DNA of 64,000 nucleotides from Cenococcum geophilum 1.58 (lineage: Eukaryota; Ascomycota; Dothideomycetes; Gloniales; Gloniaceae), in NCBI GenBank assembly GCA_001692895.1, contig KV748183.1, positions 372,001 through 436,000 on the forward strand, written 5' to 3'. Both the position numbers and the translations under genes were made by a program. This document shows, in pieces, positions 1 to 11,329 of the stretch. The notes under the pieces were generated by a model that searched no databases, was not told the DNA's origin, and saw only the letters and a list, made by a program, of their open reading frames with translations. The first letter of the stretch is position 1. Every line of letters begins with the position of its first letter.

Positions 1-655
1 AGTAGCTATAAACTAAGGGGAGGATGGATATTTAAAGCAAGAGGATACCTATCTTATGCTCCGTAGAAACTAAGTATAGTAGTAAATTATAAATATAATT
101 AATCTTCTTCTCTTCCTTCTCCCAACCCTCTCCCTAGGCTAAATTTCCATACTATTTAAGAACTCTTTCCCTTATATAGTTAACCTAGTTACGCTAGTTA
201 AGGCCGGAGATAAGCTAGACTTTTAGTATGCTTATAAAATTGGCAAATAAAGACGTAGAGCTAAAGTACTAGTAAAATCTTTAATTTACGAAACGTATTA
301 TATAAGGCTATAATAAACTTTATAAATCTAACTTTTCTCCCTCTTTTAGTATTTATTAGGCCCTATAATTGTCCTAGGGATTAAACTACGAGCTTTTAGA
401 TTCCTTAAAGCGCGCTAAATAGAATAGCTGCTCTTTAATGGTATAATTTCTTAAACTCTTCTATATAGGTCTGTACTTACCTTAATAAGGTAGTATACTA
501 GCTAACGTGCTACCTCTTATACTTTAATTAGTATATTTAGCGGTAGCGGCGATTATAATACATTTTAAGTTAATTAAGCAAGTTCTATAGCACGTGTTAC
601 TTATTAGAATAGTACCAGCTTCCTTTCTTTAGAAACTTCTAATAACTTTAGCCTT
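1..655. other. RIP-altered AT-rich DNA, no gene seen
   Basis: This stretch is dominated by TA-rich sequence with stops in all frames and almost no CpA or TpG. I recognise no domain, terminal repeat or RNA gene. It is probably a remnant of one or more repeats mutated by RIP. Confidence 0.5.
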
Positions 656-845
656 ATAATGCCAATAAAGCCATTAGCAAAATATGGTACCCTTTCAATG
701 GCCTCAATGGTTGGTGGTTGACGCAATTGGCGCGCAGTTGAGGGCATTTGGCAACTCGACCGACTAGCCTATGTCGTGTTTTTTTGACACGCAGCCTGCG
801 CGCAGCCTGCGCGCAACCTGCCAGTAATCTGCGCATTTGGTAACC
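656..845. other. small GC-rich islet not mutated by RIP
   Basis: About 190 bp with many intact CpA and TpG dinucleotides and GC-rich words such as GCGCGCAG and CCTGCGCGCA, in sharp contrast to the AT-rich DNA on both sides. A 60-codon open frame on the minus strand exists, but its arginine/leucine/alanine-rich product resembles nothing I know and follows from composition alone. It may be the end of a non-autonomous repeat or a scrap of single-copy DNA. I could not define inverted repeats at its edges. Confidence 0.45.
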
Positions 846-974
846 ATAATTATATTTACCTCTTTTATACTAATAATATATTTTAAATAAATAAAAGCTA
901 TTTTAAAGCTATTTATAAGGCTAGCAATAAATATTATTATTTTAGATAATTTAATATAATATAGCGATGGTTCT

Positions 975-1380
975 CTTCTACCTATCTACCTATTAACTTA
1001 CCTACCTACCTACATTGCCTACCTATTTGCATCGCCTACCTATCTATATTTACCTGTCTACATTTACCTACCTATCTACATCTGCCTACCTATCTATATT
1101 TACCTACCCGTTAGCATTTACCTACCTATCTGCATCTGCTTACCTGTCTGCATCTACCTACCTATTTATATCTACTTGTCTGCATCTGCCTACCTATCTA
1201 TATCTGCCTACCCGTTAGCATCTACCTACCTATCTACATCTGCTTGCCTATCTGCATCTACTTACCTATCTATATCTGCCTGCCTATCTATATCTGCTTA
1301 CCTACCTACATCTACCTACCTGTCTATATCTACCTACCCGTCAGCATCTACCTGTTTATGCCTACCTGTNTGTGCTACCT
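975..1380. repeat. 18-bp minisatellite (CCTACCTATCTACATCTR)
   Basis: About 20 imperfect copies of an 18-bp pyrimidine-rich unit, mostly CCTACCTATCTACATCTG or ...CTA, with some shortened copies and a CCTACCCGTTAGCATCTA variant that recurs at intervals. One ambiguous base lies at 1,370. Because 18 is a multiple of 3, long open frames rich in Tyr, Leu, Ser and Ile arise in all three forward frames. They are by-products of the repeat, not genes. Confidence 0.9.
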
Positions 1381-1385
1381 TAATT

Positions 1386-1404
1386 CGATCGATCGATCGA
1401 ATCG
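1386..1404. repeat. short GATC microsatellite
   Basis: A (CGAT)n run of about four units separates the 18-bp array from the 20-bp array. It is too short for a functional claim. Confidence 0.7.
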
Positions 1405-1430
1405 TTTATAGTGTTGGCTGGCTAGTCGTT

Positions 1431-1881
1431 GTCGTCTGGCTCTGGCGACGGTTGTCTGGTTCTGGCGACGGTCGTCTGGTTCTGGCGACGGTCGTCTGGC
1501 TCTGGCAACGGTCGTCTAGTTCTGGTAACGGTCGTCTGGTTCTGGCGACGGTCGTCTGGTTCTGGTAACGGTTGTCTGGCTGGCGACGGTCGTCTGGTTC
1601 TGGCGACGGGTCGTCTGGTTCTGGTAACGGTCGTCTGGCTGGCGACGGTCGTCTGGTTCTGGCGACAGTCGTCTGGTTCTGTAACGGTCGTCTGGCTGGC
1701 GACGGTCGTCTGGTTCTGGTAACGGTCGTCTGGCTGGCGACGGTTCGTCTGGTTCTGGCGACGATCGTCTGGCTCTGGCAACGGTCGTCTGGTTCTGGCG
1801 ACGGTCGTCTGGCTGGCGATGGTCGTCTGGTTCTGGTAACGGTCATCTGGTTCTGGCGACGGTCGTCTAGTTCTAGCAACG
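1431..1881. repeat. 20-bp minisatellite (GTCGTCTGGTTCTGGCGACG)
   Basis: About 23 tandem copies of a GC-rich 20-bp unit, with an interspersed 18-bp variant that lacks the central TT and a few further variants. GC content is far above the surroundings, and CpA/TpG sites survive, so RIP has not stripped the array. Open frames on both strands (for example Arg-Pro-Glu-Pro-Asp repeats on the minus strand) follow from the repeat and are not supported as genes. Confidence 0.9.
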
Positions 1882-2012
1882 TCCTCTGCTGGCTGCCGTT
1901 CTGGTGCCCCTCCCTAGGTAGGAGGATAAAAGAAGAAGGAAGGGTAAAAAAATAAGGTGGCTACATAGGGTAGAGGCACGTGTAGAGGCTATCGGGAATA
2001 TAGCGGGGACCC

Positions 2013-2360
2013 GATGCAGAGCTTCTGGTTAGAGCCTCTGTACGCAGAGCTTCGCGCAGAGCCTCGTGCAGAGCCTCTGTACGCAGAGTTCTTCGCAAGA
2101 GCTTTCTCGCAGAGCCTCGTGCAGAGCCTCTGTACGCAGACCCTCGCGCAGACCTCGCGCAGACCCTCGTGCAGAGCCTTCGTGCAGAGCTTCGTGCAGA
2201 GCCTCTGTACGGCAGAGCTCGTGTAGGCCTCGTGTAGAGCCTTATGCGAAGCTTCGTGCAGAGCTTTGTGCAGAGCCTCTATGCGCAGAGCTTCGTGCAG
2301 AGCCTCTGTACGCAAGAGCTTCGTGTAGAGCTTCGTGTTAGAGCCTTATGCAGAGCCTCT
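2013..2360. repeat. about 12-bp minisatellite (GCAGAGCYTCGT)
   Basis: Roughly 28 copies of a GCAGAGCCTCGT-like unit, with GCAGAGCCTCTGTAC variants forming a loose higher-order pattern. Sequence composition is unlike the AT-rich flanks. Short open frames on both strands are repeat artefacts. Confidence 0.85.
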
Positions 2361-2370
2361 AAGTAATAAG

Positions 2371-2420
2371 ACTATAAGATTGTATAAGATTGTATAAGAT
2401 TGTATAAGATTATATATAAT
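2371..2420. repeat. 10-bp tandem repeat (TGTATAAGAT)
   Basis: About five copies of TGTATAAGAT directly follow the 12-bp array, the last copies decaying to TA-rich sequence. Confidence 0.8.
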
Positions 2421-2491
2421 AGTTAAATATATAGTATATAACTTACCTTAATCGCATGTTAAGAAATATACAGTTAGCTTTTAAAGTTGTT

Positions 2492-3038
2492 AAGTAGTTA
2501 ACTGCATATTAAGTTAGTTAAATTATATGTTAAGTAGGTCAACTGCGTATTAAGTTAGTTAAATTACATATTAAGTAGGTTAACTGTATATTAAGTTAGT
2601 TAAATTGCATATTAAGTAGGTCAACTGCGTGTTAAGTTGATTAAATTATATGTCAAGTAGGTTAACTGCGTGTTAAGTTAGTTAAATTGCATGTTAAGTA
2701 GGTCAACTGCGTGTTAAGTTAGTTAAATTGCATATTAAGTAGGTTAACTATATATTAAGTTAGTTAAATTACATATTAAGTAGGTTAACTGNNNNNNNNN
2801 NTTAAGTAGGTTAACTATATATTAAGTTAGTTAAATTACATATTAAGTAGGTTAACTGCGTATTAAGTTAGTTAAATTATATATTAAGTAGGTCAACTGC
2901 GTATTAAGTTAGTTAAATTGCATGTTAAGTAGGTTAACTACGTGTTAAGTTAGTTAAATTGCATATTAAGTAGGTTAACTGCGTATTAAGTTAGTTAAAT
3001 TGCATGTTAAGTAGTTGAGTTAGTTAAATTGCATGTTA
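2492..3038. repeat. about 41-bp AT-rich minisatellite with assembly gap
   Basis: About 13 copies of a 41-bp unit made of two similar halves (AAGTAGGTTAACTGCGTATT, then a 21-bp half built on AAGTTAGTTAAATTGCATG). The halves share the AAGTNRGTTAA core, so the unit probably arose from a duplicated 20-bp motif. Ten Ns at 2,792-2,801 show that the assembly failed inside the array, so true length is unknown. Differences among copies are mostly transitions. Confidence 0.9.
2792..2801. other. assembly gap (10 N)
   Basis: A run of ten N inside the 41-bp minisatellite. It is likely a placeholder for collapsed repeat copies rather than a measured gap. Confidence 0.95.
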
Positions 3039-3490
3039 ATTACGCGAAACGCGAAAACCAAAGTCTACTTGAATCTCATCCTGCGAATATTTTCCCGATG
3101 GCCTTATTAGAATAATTTGCGCTTATAGAATAAGTATAGTATATAACTAGTATAGATAAATATTTAAGGTAGATTAAATATTTATATTAGTAATTATAAA
3201 GCACTTAGACTAATCTTATCTAATATAGTTTATATACACGTAATATAACACTAACTATAAATAAATGTTCGTAAAGATAAACCATAACCAAACCCTTATT
3301 GCTGCTACCCCTCTTATTTATAGCTCCTGGTATTAGTATTATAACTACCTTTTCTAACAAAACTTATATTCGCATCTAGAATAATAAGGGTATATATATT
3401 TATAAACTTTAATAGGTCTATATCTGGCTTTATATTTATAAACTATAATAGGTCTATACCTAGCTTAATATTAACACTTACTATAAGCGA
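3039..3490. other. AT-rich DNA with a 36-bp doublet
   Basis: No gene seen. At about 3,398-3,470 a 36-bp segment built on TTTATAAACTATAATAGG occurs twice in tandem. The rest is RIP-like TA-rich sequence. Confidence 0.5.
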
Positions 3491-3654
3491 GTCTCTTAAC
3501 TTTAGTCTAATATATAAAAACTTATTCCTTTATATATAAATAATAATAAGACATTCTTAATATAGAAGTAACTAAATAGAAACAAAATACCGAGCTAAGG
3601 AAATCCTAATTAACGCCTTAATTCTTAATAAATGCTAAAAGAGATAAGCGTAAT
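3491..3654. repeat. 164-bp dispersed direct repeat, left copy
   Basis: This segment recurs in the same orientation at 15,321-15,486, with nearly every difference a transition. Homology begins at GTCTCTTAACTTTA and ends near TAAT on both sides, and does not extend into the flanks. It could be an LTR pair of an older 12-kb insertion or two insertions of a short element. No TG...CA ends or flanking duplication are visible, so the class stays open. Confidence 0.75.
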
Positions 3655-5065
3655 TGCGAAAATCTATCCTTATAAGAAATTTATTATTCCTTAGGCTTCT
3701 TAGAACCTTTATCTCCGGTATAAACCGCCTTTCTCTTATATATCCTTCTCCCTAATAGCTCTTTTAATAAACCCTCTAATACTCTCTTAGCTATCTCTAT
3801 TATAATATCTTAAAGTAGTTTATATATTTTAGTATAACAATAGAGGAAATAAGGGTTTTTAGTATAGTATATTACAAGTCTCTCTTGCGGTATATCTATG
3901 GCTAAAACCTAGGTAGGATACTAGTATATTACTATAATAGGACCGTATAAAGATATAATTCCTCTATAACTAGGGTTTTAGAGATATATTATGTCCTCTA
4001 TTATATAATAAATAGGTAACTAGGATATAAGATACTTTACTTATCTACTTAAGATCTTGGTATTAGAAATTGTTAATACTTTAGATGGATATATATAGAC
4101 TAAACCACTCTCTACTTAATTATTAGTGTTACTAAATAATATAGGTGTCTTATAAATATACCTCTAGGTACTGGCGAAATATATTTAGAACCTATAACTG
4201 TATTTATCTACTAGGATAAGCCTTTAACGTAGTTCTCGTTTAGTTAAGGTAAGTCTATTTTAGCCTCGCTATAGTCCTCTATTAGCTTAAGTAAGTCTAT
4301 TTTAATTTTGCTATAGCCTTTTAAACCCCTAAGGTAACTAAGGTATATTTTTTATATACTCGCCTAAACCATATCCTCTTATATATTATCCTTTATATTA
4401 TCGTCCTTTTCGTAAAAACTGGCCTTATTAGGTGTTTGGGTAGGTATCTACTCCTATATATAACCGGAAAACTGCAATTATTTTTCTTCCCTGCTATTAG
4501 ATGCCGCGTCTTTAGTATTAATATAATTCTAAGACGATCTAGGGTTTCTAGTAGGTTAATAATTAGGTATAATATCTTTGGGAAGGTAGTATATGGTAAT
4601 GTCTTTATAAGTACTAGTAATGTCTTTATAAGCACTAATTGAGGGCCTATAGGCTATATTAGTAATATATCCAAATTTAGTTAAGGTAATATATATAATG
4701 TCTAGTATTCTTATAAGGATAGTAAGGGATATATAGTTAAGAGGTTAAATTTAAAGGTAAGTTAAATTAATAGTATATAAGAACTAGGAGCACAACGTTT
4801 ATATTCTATTTCTCTACTAGGGCGGAGTTAGAATAGAAGGTAAAAGGGAAAGGTAGAGTATACTAGCCGCCCCTTTCCACTTTATATAGTGTCTATAGTA
4901 CAATATTTAGTAGCTATAATTACTCTTAGCTTACATATTATTTGTGCCTAAGACTATAGGTGCCTAAAGTAATCTATAAGTAAGGCATTGTTAGGGGTAG
5001 CTATTGGCTAAGCTGCTACTAAACTTAAATAGCTGACGATCCCTAACGGACGCTATATGCCTTAG
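3655..5065. other. unassigned RIP-altered DNA
   Basis: TA-rich, with no recognisable domain. Two short tandem doublets are visible: TAAGTCTATTTTA-containing repeats near 4,241-4,310 and TAATGTCTTTATAAG repeats near 4,597-4,635. Open frames of 68-80 codons around 4,393-4,642 overlap on both strands and look like chance. Confidence 0.45.
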
Positions 5066-5567
5066 TAGGGTTTAGAAGCGTTTATATAAAGTTATAAACT
5101 AGAATTAGAAGTTAAAAATAACCCCTAATAACGCCTCTCTTAGTAGGAATAGCATTATATAATCTACTTCTAACGCCTATCTTTCCCGGAGTAAGACACT
5201 ACCTAAATAATAGACTTATCCTAGCTAGTTAATCTTATATATTAACCCCCCATCTATAGTAAAGGAGCTATTAGTACCTTTAGGGTGGTTTAATTGCTAT
5301 TCTAGCTAAGCCCTTTATAAGTACTCCGCCTTATATAGGCGGCAATTAACTCTTATTAATCTTCCTTGCATTAGGGGAGATCTTTTACTTAAAGCGCTAA
5401 GCAGCTAGTACTTAGAGGTTTATAGGCTTATTCTATATCTCAATAACATTAACTACAATTTCTCCTTAAGTGGTATTTATAACCCTAAGTACCTATAAAC
5501 GTAGTGTCCCTAAATTGTTAGCTAATAAGTAGGCGTTTATAAATAGAGAAACCAACTTTAGAGATAA
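5066..5567 (+). repeat. 502-bp repeat, uninterrupted copy
   Basis: Recurs in the same orientation at 16,915-17,092 plus 23,050-23,373, where it is split by LINE-1. The two copies have the same length (502 bp) once the LINE and one target-site copy are removed, so this copy is a natural empty site. Most differences are transitions. The product, if the repeat was once coding, is not recognised. Confidence 0.85.
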
Positions 5568-6444
5568 TGGCAACGTAGAGGCGTTAGCTAGTTAGGAAAG
5601 TAACTTTAGTAATAAGGATTAAGAATAGGATGCAGAGATATTATATAATAGAGAAAATAGTTTTAGTACTAAAGATTAAGAAATAGGGGTAAATAGTAAT
5701 AAAGAGATGTTAAGCGATAAGGCTATATAGGCGACGGTTAAATACGGTGGCCTTAGCTTTATAGTCTTAAATTTATAAGTATAGAATATAAATATAAAGA
5801 AGATTTTTAATAAAAGCTAGTAAAAGGTTAAAACTTTAGCCACTTTTTATTTAGCCTATTGCGAAATAAAACAATATTTTACTATTCCTACTAGAGTCTC
5901 TGCCCGCTTAACTTATAGCAAGCTATAAAGTATTCGCGATAATCTATGCTTTTACTTAGATAAATTTATTTACTACCTTAAAAGTAATAATAGAAGGCAA
6001 ATCTATGCTAATAACCTAGGATTTTTTTTAAATTTCTTATAAACCTAAGACGCATGCCACCTTAGCAACTATTAGTCGTGTTTAAGACTACGGCACTTAT
6101 AGATTTATATCTTAAGGATATAAACATATTTTTTTTATAGCGTTTTCTTTTTATTTAAATTATTTCTCTACTTATAGTATATAGCGGTTGTTTATTTATT
6201 TTAGTATAGTAGGGAAGGGTAGTTAGGTTATAAAAGAGGGCTTAGACTTATAGCTACGCTTATAGGGCTATTTATATAGGAACTTCTTTAAGTATATATA
6301 AGGGGTCTTTATATAGGAACTTTTTTAATATTTCTAGATCTAGGACTTATATATTTCTTTTTTTATAGTTCTAGTATTTTTTTAATATTTGCTTCCTATT
6401 TATATACTAGGCGTTAATAGAGGGTATTAGGTTAGATTACCCTA
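5568..6444. other. unassigned RIP-altered DNA
   Basis: No identified gene. A plus-strand frame can be followed with only TAA/TAG stops over several hundred bases, suggesting former coding sequence, but I recognise no family. Confidence 0.4.
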
Positions 6445-6681
6445 CTTATATAATTACTCTACTTATATAATTACTCTACTCGTATAATTGCTTAGCTTAT
6501 ATAGTTACCTAGTTTATATAATTACCTAGCTTATATAATTACCTAGTTTACATAATTGCCTAGCTTATATAATTACCTAGCTTATAGGATTGCCTAGCTT
6601 CTATAAGCACTATACTTATATAGTTACCTAGCTCGTAGAATTAGCTAGCTCCCATAAGCATCTAGCTCGCATAATTAAAGC
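6445..6681. repeat. 17-bp tandem array (CTTATATAATTACCTAG)
   Basis: Fourteen successive 17-bp units, most close to CTTATATAATTACCTAG, decaying at the right end (CTCCCATAAGCATCTAG). Further 17-mers reappear at about 6,751-6,830, after a linker resembling the one to the left of the array (ACTAGGCGTTAATAGAGGG near 6,402; ACGCTAGGCATTAATTAG near 6,713). This gives a higher-order block of linker plus 17-mers, with a third, weaker block near 6,880-6,910. Confidence 0.8.
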
Positions 6682-8159
6682 TAAAGTTATTAAACCTATT
6701 AATACCCTATTTACACGCTAGGCATTAATTAGAGGGCGCTAAGTTAGACTACTTTACTAGCATAATTACCTAGCTCGTAGGATCCCCTAGCTCCTACGAG
6801 CCCCTAGCTTTTATAACCTCCTAGCTTATAAAACTAAAGCTATAGTTACTAAATTCGTTAAGATCCTAGCTACACGTTTAGAGGACGCTACGTCTAACTA
6901 CCTAGCTCGCTATTTTTATAGAATTCCTTAATTAATCGATGGTGCCTATTTAGAAAATATCCCTCGATGACTTCCTATAATAGAAATTTCTTATTACGCA
7001 ATTCTACGAGGAGATTCACTTCCTTAACTGTCTATACCGGCTCTCTAGCGCGAAGGATATAGCTATAATAGCGCTAATATATACCCGGTGTTCTCCCTAA
7101 CAGGGCTTTTATAATATTATCCTATAATAAAACTATAAGTAATACCTAGTAACCTAGCTCTATAAGGATTTAATCTTTATAGGGTGTTTAATTTTGAAAC
7201 TAGGGCTCCTATAAGGCTTTATTTGCAATAACAATCTTTAAAAATATTAGTAAAGCTATTAGAAGTTATATCTAAGAAAAGAAACTAACCAGTAATATAC
7301 GCTAAAACTTTTTATTTAGGTTATAGGGTTATAAGAGATCCTATATATTACTTAACCTAGCAAATATAAGTAATATATAGCTTTAGTAGGATAAAGTATA
7401 AGACGTATAGGATTAAATATATCTCTAAAATTTAAGCTAGTAAATACGGCACCTATCTAGCAATATTTATAAACAGAAACCTGTCCTGCCTTAAAAAGTA
7501 TATAATAGCTTTCTCTTTATTTGTCCATTTACTACTTACTCTAGTATTAAGAAAAAGGCTATAATATTTCTACTTATAACCTAATATTGGTCTATTAAGC
7601 TTAGACAAAATACTACCCTAACTATTACCATTCTTAAAGGTCGTGTTAATTAACTTAAATTATTCCTTAACTAACTAAGACTTATATGCAAATGCTAAGG
7701 GCTCGTTATTCGTATAAGGGCTAGTTAAGTTATACTGTGTAAAGTATTAGTAGAGTCTTACTAGGGAAAGGCCAATAGTGTAAACTAATAGTTTAGGTAG
7801 TTTTTAGAGAGCTAAGTTAATTAATATTAAGTAGGTAATCGGCGCTGGTAGCTCTAGATTAACTATTATTAGTAAAACCCTCGCTAAACGCTGGACTGGT
7901 TACTCTTAACTTATTAGGAAATCCGTAAAGTAAACTTCGTTATCTAGATTAATAGATTTTATTAATATAAAAAATAATAGTAATAGATTATATTGCTAGA
8001 GTAATTAATTAAAGTGTATCTTATATTAAAACTATAAGAGGTATAGTAGAAGCGTTGGCAGTAATTAGGAGGATATTTAGCGGAACATATCTATTTAATA
8101 ATACTAGGCGGCTAATAAATGCAATAACGCCACTAATATAACTCCCCCTTAATGCATAA
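6682..8159. other. RIP-altered DNA, probable upstream part of the long relic frame
   Basis: After the repeat linkers (to about 6,915) the plus strand can be read for long stretches with only TAA/TAG stops, but I could not place a start or a family. It may be the 5' part of the relic frame that follows. Confidence 0.35.
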
Positions 8160-9649
8160 GCGCTGCAATTTTAAGAATTTTAGACGTATATACGTAAATT
8201 TATATTATAGTATAAGCGGATTTATTTAAAGACTAGAGGATTAATTTTAATTATATGCCGAAATCTTAGCTTTAAGCTAGATATAAAAAACTACTATTAA
8301 AGGTCCGTAATATTAATAAGTAGATATAGCTTCTATAAGAGAGCACTATTTATACCTTTCTCTTTAATATGGTCCTATAAGTCTTAAAGAATCGCTTAGA
8401 TTATAGTCTATAATTTAATTAGAATAGATAGTATATAGGAGATATTAAATATACTTAGACTTATAATGCGTTAAAGCGATTATACATTAACTTAGAGAAA
8501 GTAGATATATAGATAATATTCTATACTTTTCGCTCTCTAGTTCTTCTATAAAGAATAGTAAGGAAATCCTATAGAGGCTTAGGGAATAAATAAATAATTC
8601 TATAAGAGAGTATATCCGTAGTCCTCTTAAAAGTTAGAGTTTTATCTATTAGAGTCTTATCTAGGCAAGTGCTAAGAATTTTACTTAATATTATATTATT
8701 AAGTGTTTAGGGTACTTGTTAGTATTATATATATATAGGATCTACTAGACCCCTAAATGCCCTTTACTAGTTACTTAGGCCTATAGTAATTTAATTAGAC
8801 GATAAACTAGTGCTAGGACGCTTAGAATTGTCTAATTTAGAAGGTATTATTTCTTTACTTTATGAGCTCTCTATAGGCTAACTAATCCTAGTAATAGAAG
8901 ACGCCTTTTTTAAATCTACCTTAATAGATTATAGAGTATTTGCTTATTAATAAAGCTTAGTAATTAATACACCGTATTTAGAATCTCAATCCTAACTATA
9001 TGCGGCTATTAAAGTACTAATAATTAATATAAAGGGCAGCTAAATATAATGCTTTAAGAAACTAATAGTTGGCGTAATCTAGTAAGTTACGGCTTTAATA
9101 AGTAAGCTAATAGTTAAATAAGCATCTATATTAAAGAGTAAAGAGCGGCTATAAATAGTTAGCGGAAATAGGATAAGCTAGGGAATAGTTTAAAAGGAGC
9201 GGCAAAAATAGTAAAGTAGGGTAGTAATAAATAAAAGATATAGAAGACGTGTTAAGGTAACTAGCAGAGTGGGTAATAAAAGTAATTATATATCCCTAGT
9301 ATAACAGGGCGGAAATCAGCTCTATATATTAGGTATTTTTATATCCTTTTCTTTAAATAGCATCCTTAGATCTATTAAGGCGTCTTACTCTTTAGCTCCT
9401 TAAGGAAGAAATTATTATAAATTATATATCCTACGCATTAGTTAGAAAAGGAATCCTCTAATAATATTAAGGCTTACGGCCTTCTGCGACGGAACGAGCT
9501 ATATTACTAAATATTTTATATTATACGCCTAATTAAGTTTACGACTTATATTACCTCCTGTCTTGGCTAGGAGAGAGGTCTAATTTTTAACTGCACATTA
9601 TAAGTAAAAGTAAGATTAATAATTGCTACTATATTAGCGCAGCTCTAAT

Positions 9650-9728
9650 AAGGGCCTTACGCCAATTATATCGCTTTAATTAAGTGCGTAATACTTAATT
9701 AAAGTAATATAATTAGCGTAAGGCTCTT
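9650..9728. repeat. palindrome with 36-bp arms
   Basis: Arms at 9,650-9,685 and 9,693-9,728 are reverse complements with four mismatches, all of transition type. The 7-bp loop is GCGTAAT. Arm core: ACTTAATTAAAG, then a site near TATAATT, then GCGTAAGGC. Weaker pairing may continue outward (AGCGC words on both sides). It might be a tiny hairpin element or a recent inverted duplication. It lies inside the long relic frame. Confidence 0.85.
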
Positions 9729-10023
9729 CTAAGTTTTAGGGGCGCTAGCGACTTACTAGGGAATTAAAAGCGGAGGGGAACTGCACTTAACTACTCTTTT
9801 ATCTTAATATAAATTATATAACTTATAACCCACTATTATAGACTTTAGTATTGCAGTAGCCCTAAATCTTATCCGCAATACTTTTAATAAGTAGCTTTAA
9901 TCTTATCTCCCTAATATTATATATACTATTTAAAGGCTCCAAAAGCTTCCTATTAACACCTTTTAATATTTACCGCCTCTCTTAGAGAATAAACGCGGCC
10001 ACTATAATTTGCTCTACACTCCT

Positions 10024-10286
10024 CTAGGGAGTAAGGATATCCAGCCTTCTCTAGGGAATTAGGATGTCGTCTAGCCTTCTTTAAAAAGTAAGGATGTTTA
10101 GCCTTTTTCAGGAAATAAGGATAATGCCGTTTAGTCTTCTTTAGGGAGTATTTAGCCTTCTTTAGGGAATAAGGATATTATTAAACCTTTTCTAAAGAGT
10201 AAGGATGTCTAGCTTTTTTTAGGGAATAAGAATAATGTTATTTAGCCTTTTTTAGGGAGTATCTAGCCTTCTTTAGGGAATAAGGT
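10024..10286 (+). repeat. degenerate in-frame repeats (AGCCTTCTTTAGGGAATAAG)
   Basis: About nine units centred on AGCCTTCTTTAGGGAATAAG, alternating shorter and longer spacers (roughly 24-36 bp, mostly multiples of three). In the relic frame they read as repeats of Pro-Ser-Leu-Gly-Asn-Lys-Asp. The TTTAGGGA words are part of this unit and are not telomeric repeats. Confidence 0.7.
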
Positions 10287-11329
10287 TACTTCTCTACCTC
10301 CTCTTTTACCTAGATGTGCGAACCTACTTAATATATTATTGCCAAACCTCTCTAAGATTAAGATATTCGTTAATATATCTATAGGGAAAGATCTAAAGGC
10401 TATTATTAGCGAACTAAAGTAGTTAAACAAATATCCCCTTATTAAGGATCTTATTACTACTAACAGCGATTTATTAAATAACGCTATTTTTTAAAAACTT
10501 TTTAGCTAATAGACGCTTGCGGATTCTTTTAAGAAATAGTAATTAAAGTTTATAGGTACATTAAGGATTAAAAGTTTAGTTAAAAGTTAAGCCGCTTCCG
10601 TAAAGGGAGTTAGCTATATTATATTATTTATAAAAAGTATAAAAAGTTATAATGTTACTAAAGCGGCTTTAGCTATTAGATATAGAATTAAGCTTTATAT
10701 TATATAAAGGCTTAAAGGGGCAGGGCTATTAGTTCTTTTAGCCTTTACCTATAACGCCTACTAGAGATTATATTTACCTAATATTAACGATTTTCTTATA
10801 GCTTTACGGCATCGGTCTTATTTTATAATATTTAAAATTATATAAAAATATTTAGTTTGGATGGGATAGTATTAAGAGCTTTATTCTGGTTAGATGCTTT
10901 CTCTTAAACTAACATATCTTAGCACTACTAACCCGCCCTAGCTGAGCCTAAAAAAGCGAATTTCCTCCCCTTATAAACGCCCTTATATAAAAGTTGCTAA
11001 ACCTAGGGATCCTATATTAGCGTATAATCACTAATACGCAGATCTAATAATATTGCACCCTCCTTAGCTACTAATAACGGCCTTAATAAATAGCATGCAG
11101 ATATATAAGAGTAGTTATACTTCTAAATAGTAGTATCTCTAATTTATTATAGGCTATAGAACATCTTCTTTATAATTTATTAAACAATATCCTTAAGCCT
11201 TTAAGCCGGCGGGCGAATCCCTTACACTACGCCTTAGTTAAAAACGCTTATTATAAGATTTCCCCACCCCTTTTAATACCCGCAGTAACCTTACGTAAAA
11301 ATACCTAAATATAAATAGTAGTAATAGTA

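Noticed and set aside
654-836. 60-codon open frame on the minus strand
   Set aside because: Arises from the GC-rich islet; no family resemblance.
1015-1955. Several long open frames on both strands in the 18-bp and 20-bp arrays
   Set aside because: They exist because the repeat units lack stops in those frames; the products are simple repeats, and frames on opposite strands overlap fully.
1989-2341. Open frames of 70-108 codons in the 12-bp array
   Set aside because: Repeat artefact: low-complexity products on both strands, with no start context or domain.
5066-5567. LTR of an LTR retrotransposon
   Set aside because: Two same-orientation copies exist, but without TG...CA ends, target duplications or a retrotransposon interior between them.
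6445-6681. CRISPR-like pattern
   Set aside because: The 17-mers are directly adjacent without unique spacers, and the context is eukaryotic.
10024-10286. Telomere-like TTTAGGGA words
   Set aside because: They are part of a longer degenerate repeat with variable spacing, not a TTAGGG tract.
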